This document shows, piece by piece, positions 19,265 to 28,374 of a DNA stretch of 64,000 nt. The notes beneath the pieces were generated by a model. The model was given only the letters and a program-made list of their open reading frames with translations. It did not search any database and was not told the DNA's origin. A program made the position numbers and the translations under genes. How positions within the stretch are numbered: position 1 is the first letter of the stretch; every line of letters begins with the position of its first letter. Source of the stretch: Clostridia bacterium. GTDB lineage: Bacteria > Bacillota > Clostridia > Monoglobales > Firm-18. The stretch is from positions 34,208 through 98,207 of the forward strand of contig JAFQJA010000019.1 in NCBI GenBank assembly GCA_017397315.1, written 5' to 3'.

Positions 19265-21535
19265 CTAAATAATAATTGTTGTATTATCATCATTATAAGG
19301 AACAAATTTATATTCGTTCTTTGTAATGGTAATATCGTAAACTTTGCCTCTGAATTCTCTTTTTATCTTGGCAGGTAACATTTCGGGGGCGAGACACGGA
19401 TTGATTTCAAGTCCGTCCATTTTCGGCTTAATTCCCAGCATATATTGTGTTACCGCTATATACATCCAACAAGCAGTTCCTGAAAGCCAGCTTACATTTG
19501 CAAGACCAAACTTCATACTTTCAGGACCAAATATATTAGAAGAATAAACATAAGGCTCCGCATTGTATCTTGTTTCACCAACCTTGCTTTGTGCAATCAT
19601 AGGCAACAACTGATGATAATATTTATATGCTCTCTCGGGGTGATTTAACATACATTCTGCAATAATTGCCCAAGTATTTGCGTGGCAGAAAATAGAGCCA
19701 TTTTCACTGCAACCTTTTTTGTCGTAAGTGAGCGGATCTTCTTTTGATGGATAATCTTTCATTGATGGGTGAATTTTCTTAATGCCCATTTCAGTATCAA
19801 GATATTTGTTTACACTATCCATAGCCATTTCCTGTTTGTCTTTGTCCCCAAGTCCGCTTAATACTGCCCAGCTTTGAGAATTTAACCAGATTTTTGCCTG
19901 AGGCTCTTTATCTGAGCCTATATAAATACCTTCGTCTGTAATGCACCGTCTGAACCATTTTCCGTCCCAGGCAGAATTGTTAACCAAAGCCTTCTGGTCG
20001 TTATAAAGTTTGACAAACTTGCTGTCGTCTTCGCCTTTTAGTCTTGCAAGTTCTGCAATTTGTCGTAATACTGTACCGAATTGCATACCTGTCCAAACAC
20101 TTTCGCCTTTACCTTTTCTGCAAACTTTAAACAGCATATCGTTCCAGTCAGACGCAAGCATTAGCGGGAAACCATGTTCACCCAAATGATTTTCTGTGTA
20201 TTCAACTGCTTTTTTAAGGTGTTCCCAGACAGTGCCTTCTCCGCCGTCGAAATATGTTACAACTTCGTCAAGGTAATCAAGGCTTCCTTCTTCCATAACA
20301 ATATGGTAAGCAGTCATTATTAGCCACAAGTGGTTATCTGAACGGGGTTCTTTTACAGGTTCCCAACCTTCATTGGGGAAGAAGTAGTGGTTTGTGCGTC
20401 CGTCCTGATATTGTTGTGTTAATAACAAGTTAAGTTTGTCTTTTGCGCGTCTTAAATCAAAGGGTATCATTGCCAAAGTGTCTTGTGCAGTATCTCTCAT
20501 ACCCACGCCTCTGAAGGTTCCTGTAGCATAATAACTTATATTACGAGAGAACTGGAAGTTTCTTTCCGCCTGATACGGATTCCAGATGTTAATCATTGTC
20601 TGTGCATCTTTGTCAGGTATTTCAACCGAGAATTTGCTTAAGTGCTTGTCCCATTGTTCTTTTAAAGCAACAAATGATTTTTCTACAAAGTCATCTTGTC
20701 TGCAGTGAGAAACTGATTTTTTAATGTCCTCGTCAGTTATTGCAGTTCCCAGAAAAATATTAACTGTTTTTTCTTCGTTTGCTTTTAAATCAATGTTAAG
20801 TTCTAAAGCAAAACAAGGGTCTCCGCCCGAAAGCAATGAATTTGTGCATGTGCCGTTTTCAATGCCTATTGGGTTTTCTTCGCTTCTGTATCCTCCCACA
20901 AATTCGTCTCTGTCGCAGTCAAAAGATGTAACAGGAACATTTGTTGCAAAATATACAAGCGGTGTTTCGTTAGGCTTTGGCTGATTTTCAACGCCGTATT
21001 CGTAAACCAGAATATCATCTAAATTGTAGCAAGATAATTGATGTTTATTGTAGCATTGCCATTGCAATTCTCTCATAAATTCCATCATACCAAGTTCTAC
21101 GAATGGAAAAATTTTGATTTTCTTATCTGTGGCTGATTTTAGTTTCAGATTCCAGATAAGGCAGTTTTCGTATTTGCCTACAAAGTATGTGGTTTTAACC
21201 TGTATACCATTTTTCTCCGCTTCGAAAATTGTGTAGCCCATACCATGTGTTGACTGCCATTTTTCAGGCTTGTCTTTGCACGGCTCGCTTGTGGGGCACC
21301 AGGTAGTGTTGCCGTCTTTTATGTATGTGTAAAAACCGCTTCTGTCAGTAGGCAAGTGGAAAAATCTGTAGTGGTTTATTCTCCAGATTTGCGGGCTTTT
21401 ATAAAATGCTACACCACCGCCCGCCTGGCTGATCATTGTATGAAATGTTCCGTTCGATAAATAGTTCATCCAGGGCGACGGAGTGTTGTACTTATCAAAA
21501 GTGATTTCTTTTTTATCGTTGTTAAATTTATACAT
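19265..21535 (-). CDS. GH94-family glycoside phosphorylase (cellobiose/chitobiose phosphorylase type)
   Basis: 756-residue enzyme of the inverting GH94 phosphorylases, which split beta-linked disaccharides or oligosaccharides with phosphate to give a sugar-1-phosphate. Seen: an N-terminal beta-sandwich with TGTFRGVGMRDTAQD leading into the (alpha/alpha)6 barrel, ASDWNDML (around residue 460, with the likely general-acid Asp), and a jelly-roll C-terminus including GTACWMYIAV. The substrate cannot be fixed from sequence. The NagZ-like GH3 upstream makes chitobiose-type or other GlcNAc glycosides a fair guess, and cello-oligosaccharides an alternative. There is no signal peptide, so it is cytoplasmic. 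The ATG overlaps the GH3 stop (TAATG). Confidence 0.85.
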   Translation of the reverse strand: MYKFNNDKKEITFDKYNTPSPWMNYLSNGTFHTMISQAGGGVAFYKSPQIWRINHYRFFHLPTDRSGFYTYIKDGNTTWCPTSEPCKDKPEKWQSTHGMGYTIFEAEKNGIQVKTTYFVGKYENCLIWNLKLKSATDKKIKIFPFVELGMMEFMRELQWQCYNKHQLSCYNLDDILVYEYGVENQPKPNETPLVYFATNVPVTSFDCDRDEFVGGYRSEENPIGIENGTCTNSLLSGGDPCFALELNIDLKANEEKTVNIFLGTAITDEDIKKSVSHCRQDDFVEKSFVALKEQWDKHLSKFSVEIPDKDAQTMINIWNPYQAERNFQFSRNISYYATGTFRGVGMRDTAQDTLAMIPFDLRRAKDKLNLLLTQQYQDGRTNHYFFPNEGWEPVKEPRSDNHLWLIMTAYHIVMEEGSLDYLDEVVTYFDGGEGTVWEHLKKAVEYTENHLGEHGFPLMLASDWNDMLFKVCRKGKGESVWTGMQFGTVLRQIAELARLKGEDDSKFVKLYNDQKALVNNSAWDGKWFRRCITDEGIYIGSDKEPQAKIWLNSQSWAVLSGLGDKDKQEMAMDSVNKYLDTEMGIKKIHPSMKDYPSKEDPLTYDKKGCSENGSIFCHANTWAIIAECMLNHPERAYKYYHQLLPMIAQSKVGETRYNAEPYVYSSNIFGPESMKFGLANVSWLSGTACWMYIAVTQYMLGIKPKMDGLEINPCLAPEMLPAKIKREFRGKVYDITITKNEYKFVPYNDDNTTIII

Positions 21536-23088
21536 TAGTTACATTCCTTTGCAAAAATACTTTTACCTGTAAACTGAGTATCTCCAAACAGACCGTCAAC
21601 AAGCATCTTGACTGTTTCTGCTGATGGAGATGTGTTCATTTCGATATATGTGTGTTCTTTTGGGAAATATTCAGTTGCAAAGTATGGCGAACCATAATTT
21701 ACAATTATTTTCTTTTTCTTGTCATATTGGTGTGAAGCCCAAATCAACATATGTGCATCACTCCATTGAGCGACAAACATAGCATTAACATTAAAAATTA
21801 CAATGTCATAGTTTTTCTGAATTTCTTCTGCATCTGTCGGCCAACAAACCTGAGAAATAGGGTCGAATATGTCTCGTCTTACATCTGCTTCAACTCCGCG
21901 TTTTGCAAGTTCTTCTTTTAACAGATTGGAAGATACAGTATCGTTATCCGTAACATCAACTATTAATACTTTGTTTATTTTATCTTCAGATAACGGAAGA
22001 AGACCAATATCGTTTCTTAACATACACATACCATTTTTGGCAATTTCAAGTTTTTTACTGTCTACAAAGTTAGCATCAGGTGTGTCAAAAGATTTATTGT
22101 CAAGAGCGTTATTTCTGAAGTTTTCCATTTTTTCGATACGATTTAACGCATCTTCTAAACGGGACATTGGAATTTCTCCGCTTAAAATTTGCTGTTCAAT
22201 TACATCTGCTGCTTCAACAGGAGGCCACAGAAGAAGGTCTGCACCTGCTTTGAATGCCTGAACAGCTTCAGCTATCTTATCTCCAACGCTGTTACCGCCC
22301 ATAACCAAAGCATCTGTAACAACTGCACCTTCGAAACCAAGTTCACCCTTTAACAGGTCGGTTGTAAGTTTTTTAGAGAATGTTGCAATCGGGATAAAAC
22401 CATTTTCGCCATCTTTATCATATGCTTTTAGTGTTGTGTGAGTAGTCATAACAGACATTGGATTTTCTTTGAACATTTCTTTGTATGTATAGCCGTAAGT
22501 TTCCATCCACTGTTCCATATCCATATTATTGCAACCGGGAGCTATATGCATATTTATAAAGTTTGTACCAATGCCCGGAAAATGTTTTACAGTTGCACAA
22601 ACACCCTGGTCCTGTATACCTTTTATAACTTCGCGGTAAACCTTGCCGATTACCTTTGGGTCATCGCTTATCGCCATTAAATACATAAGAGGGTCAAAGC
22701 ACATATCAATACTTGGTCCTAAAATCCAGTCTATACCCTTGTCATTCATCTGCATACCAATGATTTTACCCCAGTTATATGCATCTTCTAAATTTCTGGA
22801 AGCACCAAGTGAACGCTGATTTTCAATGCACACTGTCTGGTTATGAACTCTTGCTCCATCAGCACATACAAGCAACTTGTTTTTAGAATATTTTTTACAT
22901 TCGTTTAAAGTGTCAAAGTCAAACTGACTTCCCATATATTTTCCGCTTTCATCACGGAATGCGGCCTCTTCACCGTAGAACAAACCGCCTACCGGATACT
23001 TTTCAAAAAACACTTTTGGTCCGCCGTTACTGTTGATTTCACGAATGGTAACTAGAAATGTTTTTAATATTTTTTCTCTTAATGTCAT
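21535..23088 (-). CDS. GH3-family glycosidase, NagZ-like (beta-N-acetylhexosaminidase type)
   Basis: 517 residues with a GH3 TIM barrel (LGPSIDMCFDP, VKHFPGIGT, GAVVTDALVMGG with the likely nucleophile Asp) and a C-terminal alpha/beta domain. The NagZ acid/base loop is normally KHFPGxGxTxxDSH; here the segment reads KHFPGIGTNFINMH, so the His is kept but the Asp of the Asp-His dyad is Asn. No signal peptide is seen. The ATG at 23088 is chosen because an in-frame ATG at 23130 lies between the -35 and -10 boxes. It is first in the operon with GH94 and the HPr-like gene. A role in intracellular amino-sugar glycoside breakdown is inferred. Confidence 0.8.
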   Translation of the reverse strand: MTLREKILKTFLVTIREINSNGGPKVFFEKYPVGGLFYGEEAAFRDESGKYMGSQFDFDTLNECKKYSKNKLLVCADGARVHNQTVCIENQRSLGASRNLEDAYNWGKIIGMQMNDKGIDWILGPSIDMCFDPLMYLMAISDDPKVIGKVYREVIKGIQDQGVCATVKHFPGIGTNFINMHIAPGCNNMDMEQWMETYGYTYKEMFKENPMSVMTTHTTLKAYDKDGENGFIPIATFSKKLTTDLLKGELGFEGAVVTDALVMGGNSVGDKIAEAVQAFKAGADLLLWPPVEAADVIEQQILSGEIPMSRLEDALNRIEKMENFRNNALDNKSFDTPDANFVDSKKLEIAKNGMCMLRNDIGLLPLSEDKINKVLIVDVTDNDTVSSNLLKEELAKRGVEADVRRDIFDPISQVCWPTDAEEIQKNYDIVIFNVNAMFVAQWSDAHMLIWASHQYDKKKKIIVNYGSPYFATEYFPKEHTYIEMNTSPSAETVKMLVDGLFGDTQFTGKSIFAKECN

Positions 23089-23121
23089 TACGCCTGCCCC
23101 TTTACTAATTATTATGGTTAG

Positions 23122-23150
23122 ATAATACATTATTTTAAGGTGAAAGTCAA
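23122..23150 (-). promoter_or_regulatory. Promoter of the GH3-GH94-HPr operon
   Basis: Minus-strand -35 TTGACT (23145-23150) and -10 TATTAT (23122-23127), spacer 17 nt. I did not find a convincing cre site next to it. Confidence 0.75.
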
Positions 23151-23201
23151 GCGATAAGCAAAAAAACCATATAAAAAAGCAAATAAAATATTAATTACAT
23201 A

Positions 23202-23230
23202 TTGTTAAATTAATTGTGTGATGATATAAT
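23202..23230 (+). promoter_or_regulatory. Promoter of the Cys-rich protein gene
   Basis: -35 TTGTTA (23202-23207), 17-nt spacer, and -10 TATAAT (23225-23230). The roughly 75-nt leader can form a GTGATT/AATCAC stem but has no terminator. Confidence 0.7.
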
Positions 23231-23311
23231 GGTTTTAGCGTGATTTCAGCATTGTAAGTAATCACCCGACATTCAAATATACAATTAATAAAAACGAAAG
23301 AGGGAAGTGCA

Positions 23312-23833
23312 TTGAAACAGACGCTTGACAAAAAAGCATTTTATACAAGACTGTATAAAATGCTTGAGAATGTAACGCCTCTGACTGCAGATTGCGGTGG
23401 CCTTTGCGACTGTGCTTGTTGTGCCGTTACAGATGAAATTACAGGAATGTACCTCTTCCCCGGGGAAAAGGTGATGTATGAACTACTTCCAAAATGGGCG
23501 AAACTTTATGACATTGATTTTACATACGACAACGGCAAAGAGGTTGAACTTATTACATGTATAGGTACTTGCGACAGAAAACTCCGCCCGCTTTCTTGCA
23601 GGATTTTTCCTTTAGTTCCCTATGCAAAACGGGGAGAGAAGTTGCAAGTTTTAATGGACATACGCGGAAGGGGGCTCTGCCCTCTTGCTACTGCAATGCG
23701 TACACAAGACCTTGACCCATTATTTGTAAAAAGAGTAACTTTGGCGATGAGTATGTGTATGAAAGTCCGCGAAACAAGAGAATTCATCTATTCTCTTTCT
23801 GAATTACTCGATGATATAAATATGGTTTTTTGA
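23312..23833 (+). CDS. Cysteine-rich protein of unknown function (YkgJ-like metal-binding pattern)
   Basis: 173 residues, soluble, with clustered cysteines: CGGLCDCACC (about 28-37), CIGTCDRKLRPLSCRIFP (about 88-105) and later CPL. The spacing recalls the YkgJ/UPF0153 zinc- or iron-chelating domain, but I cannot confirm the family. It starts with TTG at 23312 behind AGAGGGA. It is monocistronic, between the sugar operon and a convergent DUF486 gene. Metal or Fe-S binding is inferred from the cysteines only. Confidence 0.7.
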   Translation: MKQTLDKKAFYTRLYKMLENVTPLTADCGGLCDCACCAVTDEITGMYLFPGEKVMYELLPKWAKLYDIDFTYDNGKEVELITCIGTCDRKLRPLSCRIFPLVPYAKRGEKLQVLMDIRGRGLCPLATAMRTQDLDPLFVKRVTLAMSMCMKVRETREFIYSLSELLDDINMVF

Positions 23834-23848
23834 AACTAATACGAATAT

Positions 23849-24187
23849 TTACTTTTTGAACATAAAGAATACGGCACCCATAATACATAAAAACGCAAAC
23901 AAATAATTAACAGTAAACTTTTCTTTCAGGTACAATATCGAGAAAATTGAAAACACACTAAGCGATATAACTTCCTGAATAATCTTTAACTGTGCTGCGG
24001 TAAAATAATTACTTCCCAATCTGTTAGCAGGTACCTGGAATATGTATTCGAAAAAGGCAAGGCCCCAACTGAACAAAATTACCGCCCACAATGCAGTGCT
24101 TTTGAACTTAAGATGTCCGTACCATGCAAATGTCATAAAAACATTTGAAATAACCAAAAGACCAATAGGGTAAAGCGACTGTAACAT
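23849..24187 (-). CDS. DUF486-family small membrane protein (DMT-like)
   Basis: 112 residues, four hydrophobic segments, with FAWYGHLKF and SWGLAFFEYIFQVPANRLG, the conserved core of DUF486. The family resembles half-size drug/metabolite transporters but its function is unknown. The ATG follows AAAGGTGG. It is convergent with the Cys-rich gene (15-nt gap) and divergent from mtaB. Confidence 0.88.
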   Translation of the reverse strand: MLQSLYPIGLLVISNVFMTFAWYGHLKFKSTALWAVILFSWGLAFFEYIFQVPANRLGSNYFTAAQLKIIQEVISLSVFSIFSILYLKEKFTVNYLFAFLCIMGAVFFMFKK

Positions 24188-24220
24188 ATAAAATCCACCT
24201 TTATTTCAAAATCTTTGACA

Positions 24221-24249
24221 ATTATACATCATTTACACATTAAAATCAA
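24221..24249 (-). promoter_or_regulatory. Promoter of the DUF486 gene
   Basis: Minus-strand -35 TTGATT (24244-24249) and -10 TATAAT (24221-24226) with a 17-nt spacer. It overlaps the divergent mtaB promoter. Confidence 0.6.
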
Positions 24250-24261
24250 TAAGGTTATGAT
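24232..24261 (+). promoter_or_regulatory. Promoter of mtaB
   Basis: -35 TTTACA (24232-24237), 18-nt spacer, and -10 TATGAT (24256-24261). It is face to face with the DUF486 promoter, so the two may interfere. Confidence 0.55.
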
Positions 24262-24290
24262 ACAAAAGGTTGTATACAGGAGAGAAAGCG

Positions 24291-25556
24291 ATGAAAACAG
24301 TAAAATTTTATACACTAGGTTGCAAAGTTAATATTTATGAAACAGAAGCTATGAAAAAACTTTTTGTTAACGACGGATATATCGTTACCGAAAAGGACGA
24401 TGCTGATGTTTTTGTAATAAACACCTGTACCGTTACTGCGATAAGCGACAGAAAATCCCGTCAGATGATAAGACGGGCAAAACACAAAAACCCCAATGCT
24501 ACAGTAGTGGTTGCGGGATGCTTTTCGCAGGTATCAAAAAAACAGGCGGAGGAAATGCCTGAAGCAGATATAATAGTAGGGACTTACGGCAGGAAAGACA
24601 TTGTGAAATATGTCCAAAACTTCAGAGGGAAAAAAATGAACTGTGTATATGATGAAATTCCCGCTGTATTTGAGGAAATGCCTTGCGAAAATCAGTCCAG
24701 AACAAGGGCAGTTATCAAAATACAGGACGGTTGCAGAAATTTTTGTTCTTACTGTATTATTCCTTATGCACGGGGCCCTTTGCGTTCAAGGGCAATTGAA
24801 GAAATTGTGAAAGAAGTGGATTTGTTAACTGAAAAAGGGTACAAAGAATTTGTTTTTGTGGGAATTAATCTGGCTTGTTACAATTACAACGGTCTCAAAT
24901 TGGCTGATGTTATTGAGAAAGTGTGCGAAATTGACGGAGTAAAACGAGTTCGTCTTGGCTCTTTGGAGCCTAACATATTTACTGCAAAGTTTTTGGATAC
25001 TGTAAAAAACCAACCTAAACTTTGTAAGCATTTTCATATTTCTTTGCAAAGCGGTTGCACAGAAACATTAAAGAGAATGAACAGACATTATACAAAAGAA
25101 CATTTTCTTTCATATCTCGAGAAAATAAGAGAGGTATGTCCTGAAGTTAATTTTACCACAGATGTTATGGTGGGGTTTGTCGGAGAAACTGACGAGGAGT
25201 TTTTTGAAAGTGCAGATACTGTAAAAAAAGCCGGATTCGGCAGTATTCATGTTTTTCCATATTCTGTTCGAAAAGGTACAGCTGCTGAAAAAATGGACGG
25301 TCATACAGACAATGACACCAAAACACGACGCGCTGAAATTATGGCTGAAATAGGGAAACAGTTAACACTTGACAAACTTAAAAGTTACATAGGCAAAACG
25401 GTGGAAGTACTGTTTGAGACAGAGAAAAATGGTGTATTTGAGGGCTTTACCGACTCGTACATAAAAGTAAAGGCAAAAGGTCAGGATTTGTTTGGGGAAA
25501 TTGTTCCTGTTAAAATTGTTGGTGCAGGAAAAGATTTTTTAAAAGGTGAAATTTGA
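24291..25556 (+). CDS. mtaB: tRNA t6A37 methylthiotransferase MtaB
   Basis: Radical-SAM methylthiotransferase that turns t6A37 into ms2t6A in ANN-decoding tRNAs. The N-terminal UPF0004 domain has TLGCKVNIYETE and NTCTVT. The radical SAM CxxxCxxC is GCRNFCSYC (about 147-155), followed by IPYARGPLRSR, and a TRAM domain closes the protein. The ATG at 24291 follows AGGAGAG and gives 421 residues. In Bacillus this gene lies in the dnaK cluster after prmA and rsmE. Confidence 0.95.
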   Translation: MKTVKFYTLGCKVNIYETEAMKKLFVNDGYIVTEKDDADVFVINTCTVTAISDRKSRQMIRRAKHKNPNATVVVAGCFSQVSKKQAEEMPEADIIVGTYGRKDIVKYVQNFRGKKMNCVYDEIPAVFEEMPCENQSRTRAVIKIQDGCRNFCSYCIIPYARGPLRSRAIEEIVKEVDLLTEKGYKEFVFVGINLACYNYNGLKLADVIEKVCEIDGVKRVRLGSLEPNIFTAKFLDTVKNQPKLCKHFHISLQSGCTETLKRMNRHYTKEHFLSYLEKIREVCPEVNFTTDVMVGFVGETDEEFFESADTVKKAGFGSIHVFPYSVRKGTAAEKMDGHTDNDTKTRRAEIMAEIGKQLTLDKLKSYIGKTVEVLFETEKNGVFEGFTDSYIKVKAKGQDLFGEIVPVKIVGAGKDFLKGEI

Positions 25557-25582
25557 CTTTTGTCCACAATATATGGTACAAT
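25553..25582 (+). promoter_or_regulatory. Promoter of the yybS-gdpP-rplI-dnaB run
   Basis: -35 TTGACT (25553-25558), overlapping the mtaB stop codon, 18-nt spacer, and -10 TACAAT (25577-25582). Confidence 0.6.
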
Positions 25583-25615
25583 AATATGATAGCATTTTTT
25601 TAAGAAGGTGTGGTC

Positions 25616-26380
25616 GTGGTTAATATTGTTTTAATTATAGTATCTTTGACAGGATTATTCTTCTCAGCGTTTTATACTTTTAAAAATAAAATATCATTTT
25701 TCAAAGGTGTTTGCATTGGCACATTATCGCTTTTAGTAGCATTTGTTTTGTCTGTTGTATATCACAAAGCGATGCTTGGCATAAGCCCCATTGATGTAAT
25801 TATCAAGGCTACTTTTGACAGTATGAAACAACTGATTGAAGAAGCACCTGCAGATGTGATAAATTCAATTGCAACAACTATGGGAGAGACAAACAGCGAG
25901 GTTGTTCGTGCAACTCTTAAATTATCGGTTGAAAGCATGAGACAGATATATTCCACATTGCTTCCGGCTTTTCTAATCACATTATTTGCAGGATTTACTT
26001 TTATTCTGTTTATGATTATTAAAAGTGTTTTGAGACTATGCGGTAAGGATGTTTCATTCATTATTAATTTTAGCAATATAAGACTTAACAAAAGTTTTGT
26101 GTTGGCGTATTTTGTTGCTTTTCTTGGTGGAATGATTATGCCACATGGGATTATAAGCAGTGTGGTTTTAAACATTTGTTTTGTAATGTCGGTATATGTG
26201 TATTTTTGCACATTGTCATTGGTTGATTACTTTTTACAAAAGAGGATACAGAGTTTTGTAATAAGGTTTATAATACTTATAATTTTTGTTATGACTATGA
26301 GTATGGCATTTGGAATTGCGGCATTGTTTGCCATAATCGACGCATTTCGTGATTTCAGAGCAAGAGGTGATCAGTTATGA
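25616..26380 (+). CDS. YybS-like (DUF2232) polytopic membrane protein
   Basis: About 254 residues with some seven hydrophobic segments and a central amphipathic part. It matches the YybS/DUF2232 type by position and topology: yybS-gdpP-rplI-dnaC(dnaB) is the order in Bacillus. Its function is unknown, possibly an ECF-like substrate-binding membrane protein. I prefer the GTG at 25616, with AGAAGGTG about 5 nt upstream. A GTG at 25610 falls inside that ribosome-binding site. It overlaps gdpP by 4 nt. Confidence 0.85.
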   Translation: MVNIVLIIVSLTGLFFSAFYTFKNKISFFKGVCIGTLSLLVAFVLSVVYHKAMLGISPIDVIIKATFDSMKQLIEEAPADVINSIATTMGETNSEVVRATLKLSVESMRQIYSTLLPAFLITLFAGFTFILFMIIKSVLRLCGKDVSFIINFSNIRLNKSFVLAYFVAFLGGMIMPHGIISSVVLNICFVMSVYVYFCTLSLVDYFLQKRIQSFVIRFIILIIFVMTMSMAFGIAALFAIIDAFRDFRARGDQL

Positions 26381-28359
26381 AGGTTGATAAAAAACCATCG
26401 TTCAAAAACATATTTGACATTAGGATATATATTTTTGTAACTTTTGTTTTTGCTGTAATTACTTTGTTTACAAGCAAATTATGGCTTGCTGTTACAGAGT
26501 TTGCATTTGTATTTATTTTTGGTATTCTTGGGATTTTCAACAAAAGAATAAGGGAACAGCAGTTGACAAATTATTTTGCGGACCTAATAAAATATGTCGA
26601 TAATTCTGAAAAGGGATATATGTATAGTTTTCCGCTTCCTGTTACGGTACTTGATTTAACAGGCAATATCGTGTGGTTTAATGACAAATTTTCTGATATT
26701 TTTGGTAGTGATTTATTTGAAAAAACAATAGACCAGGCAATAAGCGAAATTCATATACTGCAGGTGCTTGAAAACAAAGATAATATTGACTTTCAGGTGG
26801 AAAAAGGCGGGAAAACCTACAAAGTGGTAGGAAATGTAATTGGAACCGGAGAACAAAAAGAAAAATTGTATTCTGTGGTTTTATATTTTATTGACAAAAC
26901 TGCTGAAATTGAAAACTATAACTACGCTGTAAATTCACAGGTGATTTGTTGCAGTATTTTGTTGGACAACTATGATGATTTAATTAAAAACACCCCAGAT
27001 ACACACAGGACTTTTCTTTTATCAGAAATTGACGGTGTTATAGAAAACTGGGTTGACGAATTAAACGGCGTATGCAAAAAAATTGAAAAAGACAGATATA
27101 CAGTGTATTTTGAAAACGAGAAACTTCAATCTGTTATAGATGCTAAATTTGATGTGCTGGACCAGGTAAAAGATATAAGCGTAGGAAACTCTATCCCTGC
27201 CACATTAAGTATAGGGGTAGGTAAAGGCGAGGGAATAAAAGAAAGCGAAGATTTTGTAAATGTTGCAATGGATATGGCTCTTGGTCGCGGAGGAGACCAG
27301 GCGGTAATTAAAGACGGAAAGCAATTCAAATTTTTCGGCGGACATTCTGAAAACTACGGTAAAAACACAAGAGTGAGAGCAAGAGTTGTTTCAAACGCTT
27401 TAAAAGAACTTGTGGACCAGTCAGATAATATATTCGTTTTTGGACATAAAAACGCAGATGCAGACTGTTTTGGTGCATCGGTTGCAGTTGCCAACATTGC
27501 AAGAGTAAGAAATAAACAGGCATATATTGTTGTTGATAATTTGCAATCCGGAATCGAGAGGGTAATGGACAATCTTAAAAATGACGAGTATTATCAAAAT
27601 TTATTTGTAAGCGAAGCACAGGCACTAAACTATATTACTTCAAATTCTCTTTGTGTAGTAGTTGATACCCACAGTTCAAAATTAATTGAAGCACCGAGGG
27701 TTTTTGAAGAAGTTAAAAACAGAGTGCTGGTTGACCATCACAGACGGGGAACTGATTATCTCGAGGGATGCGTGCTGACATATCACGAACCATACGCATC
27801 ATCTGCATGTGAACTTATGACAGAAATTGTTCAGTATATAAGCGACGACTTTACAATGTCAGTTGCTGAGGCACAGGCAATATATGCAGGTATTGTTCTT
27901 GATACAAAGAATTTTAATGTAAAAACCGGTGTAAGAACATTTGAAGCGGCAACTTTCTTAAGACGAAAAGGAGTTGACACCGTTGAAGTCAAAAAATTGT
28001 TCCAGACAGATTTTGATATGCATATAGCAAAGTCAAAAGTACTTGCCAATGCAGAAATTTATAACAACGAATTTGCTATTTCTACATGGAGCACAGAAGA
28101 CGAGTTTCCTACAGTAATTTCAGCACAGTCTGCAGATGAACTGCTGAACATTACAGGCGTAAATGCGTCATTTGTATTATGTGAATGTAACGGAGAAATA
28201 TATATAAGTGCCCGCTCTGTAGGTGCTTATAATGTTCAACTTGTTATGGAACAGTTGGGCGGTGGCGGTCATATGACAGTTGCAGGAGCACAGATTAAAG
28301 GTAAAATGTTAAGCGAAGTTTTAGATATGCTTAAAGAGGCAATAAATACAGTTCGGTAA
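26377..28359 (+). CDS. gdpP: Cyclic-di-AMP phosphodiesterase GdpP (YybT)
   Basis: Membrane-anchored enzyme that hydrolyses c-di-AMP and so tunes potassium, osmotic and wall homeostasis. Order: two N-terminal membrane helices (to about residue 50), a PAS-like domain (about 70-175), a degenerate GGDEF domain (about 190-310, no GGDEF signature left), then DHH-DHHA1. Catalytic motifs: GHKNADADCFG, VVDTHSS, LVDHHRRG and AGIVLDTKNF. The C-terminal GGGGHMTVAGAQ is DHHA1. At 660 residues it is full length. Confidence 0.95.
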   Translation: MKVDKKPSFKNIFDIRIYIFVTFVFAVITLFTSKLWLAVTEFAFVFIFGILGIFNKRIREQQLTNYFADLIKYVDNSEKGYMYSFPLPVTVLDLTGNIVWFNDKFSDIFGSDLFEKTIDQAISEIHILQVLENKDNIDFQVEKGGKTYKVVGNVIGTGEQKEKLYSVVLYFIDKTAEIENYNYAVNSQVICCSILLDNYDDLIKNTPDTHRTFLLSEIDGVIENWVDELNGVCKKIEKDRYTVYFENEKLQSVIDAKFDVLDQVKDISVGNSIPATLSIGVGKGEGIKESEDFVNVAMDMALGRGGDQAVIKDGKQFKFFGGHSENYGKNTRVRARVVSNALKELVDQSDNIFVFGHKNADADCFGASVAVANIARVRNKQAYIVVDNLQSGIERVMDNLKNDEYYQNLFVSEAQALNYITSNSLCVVVDTHSSKLIEAPRVFEEVKNRVLVDHHRRGTDYLEGCVLTYHEPYASSACELMTEIVQYISDDFTMSVAEAQAIYAGIVLDTKNFNVKTGVRTFEAATFLRRKGVDTVEVKKLFQTDFDMHIAKSKVLANAEIYNNEFAISTWSTEDEFPTVISAQSADELLNITGVNASFVLCECNGEIYISARSVGAYNVQLVMEQLGGGGHMTVAGAQIKGKMLSEVLDMLKEAINTVR

Positions 28360-28374
28360 GAAAGGTGATTATTT

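Noticed and set aside
23089..23130. Longer GH3 start at 23130
   Set aside because: It falls between the -35 and -10 boxes of the operon promoter and would not be on the transcript.
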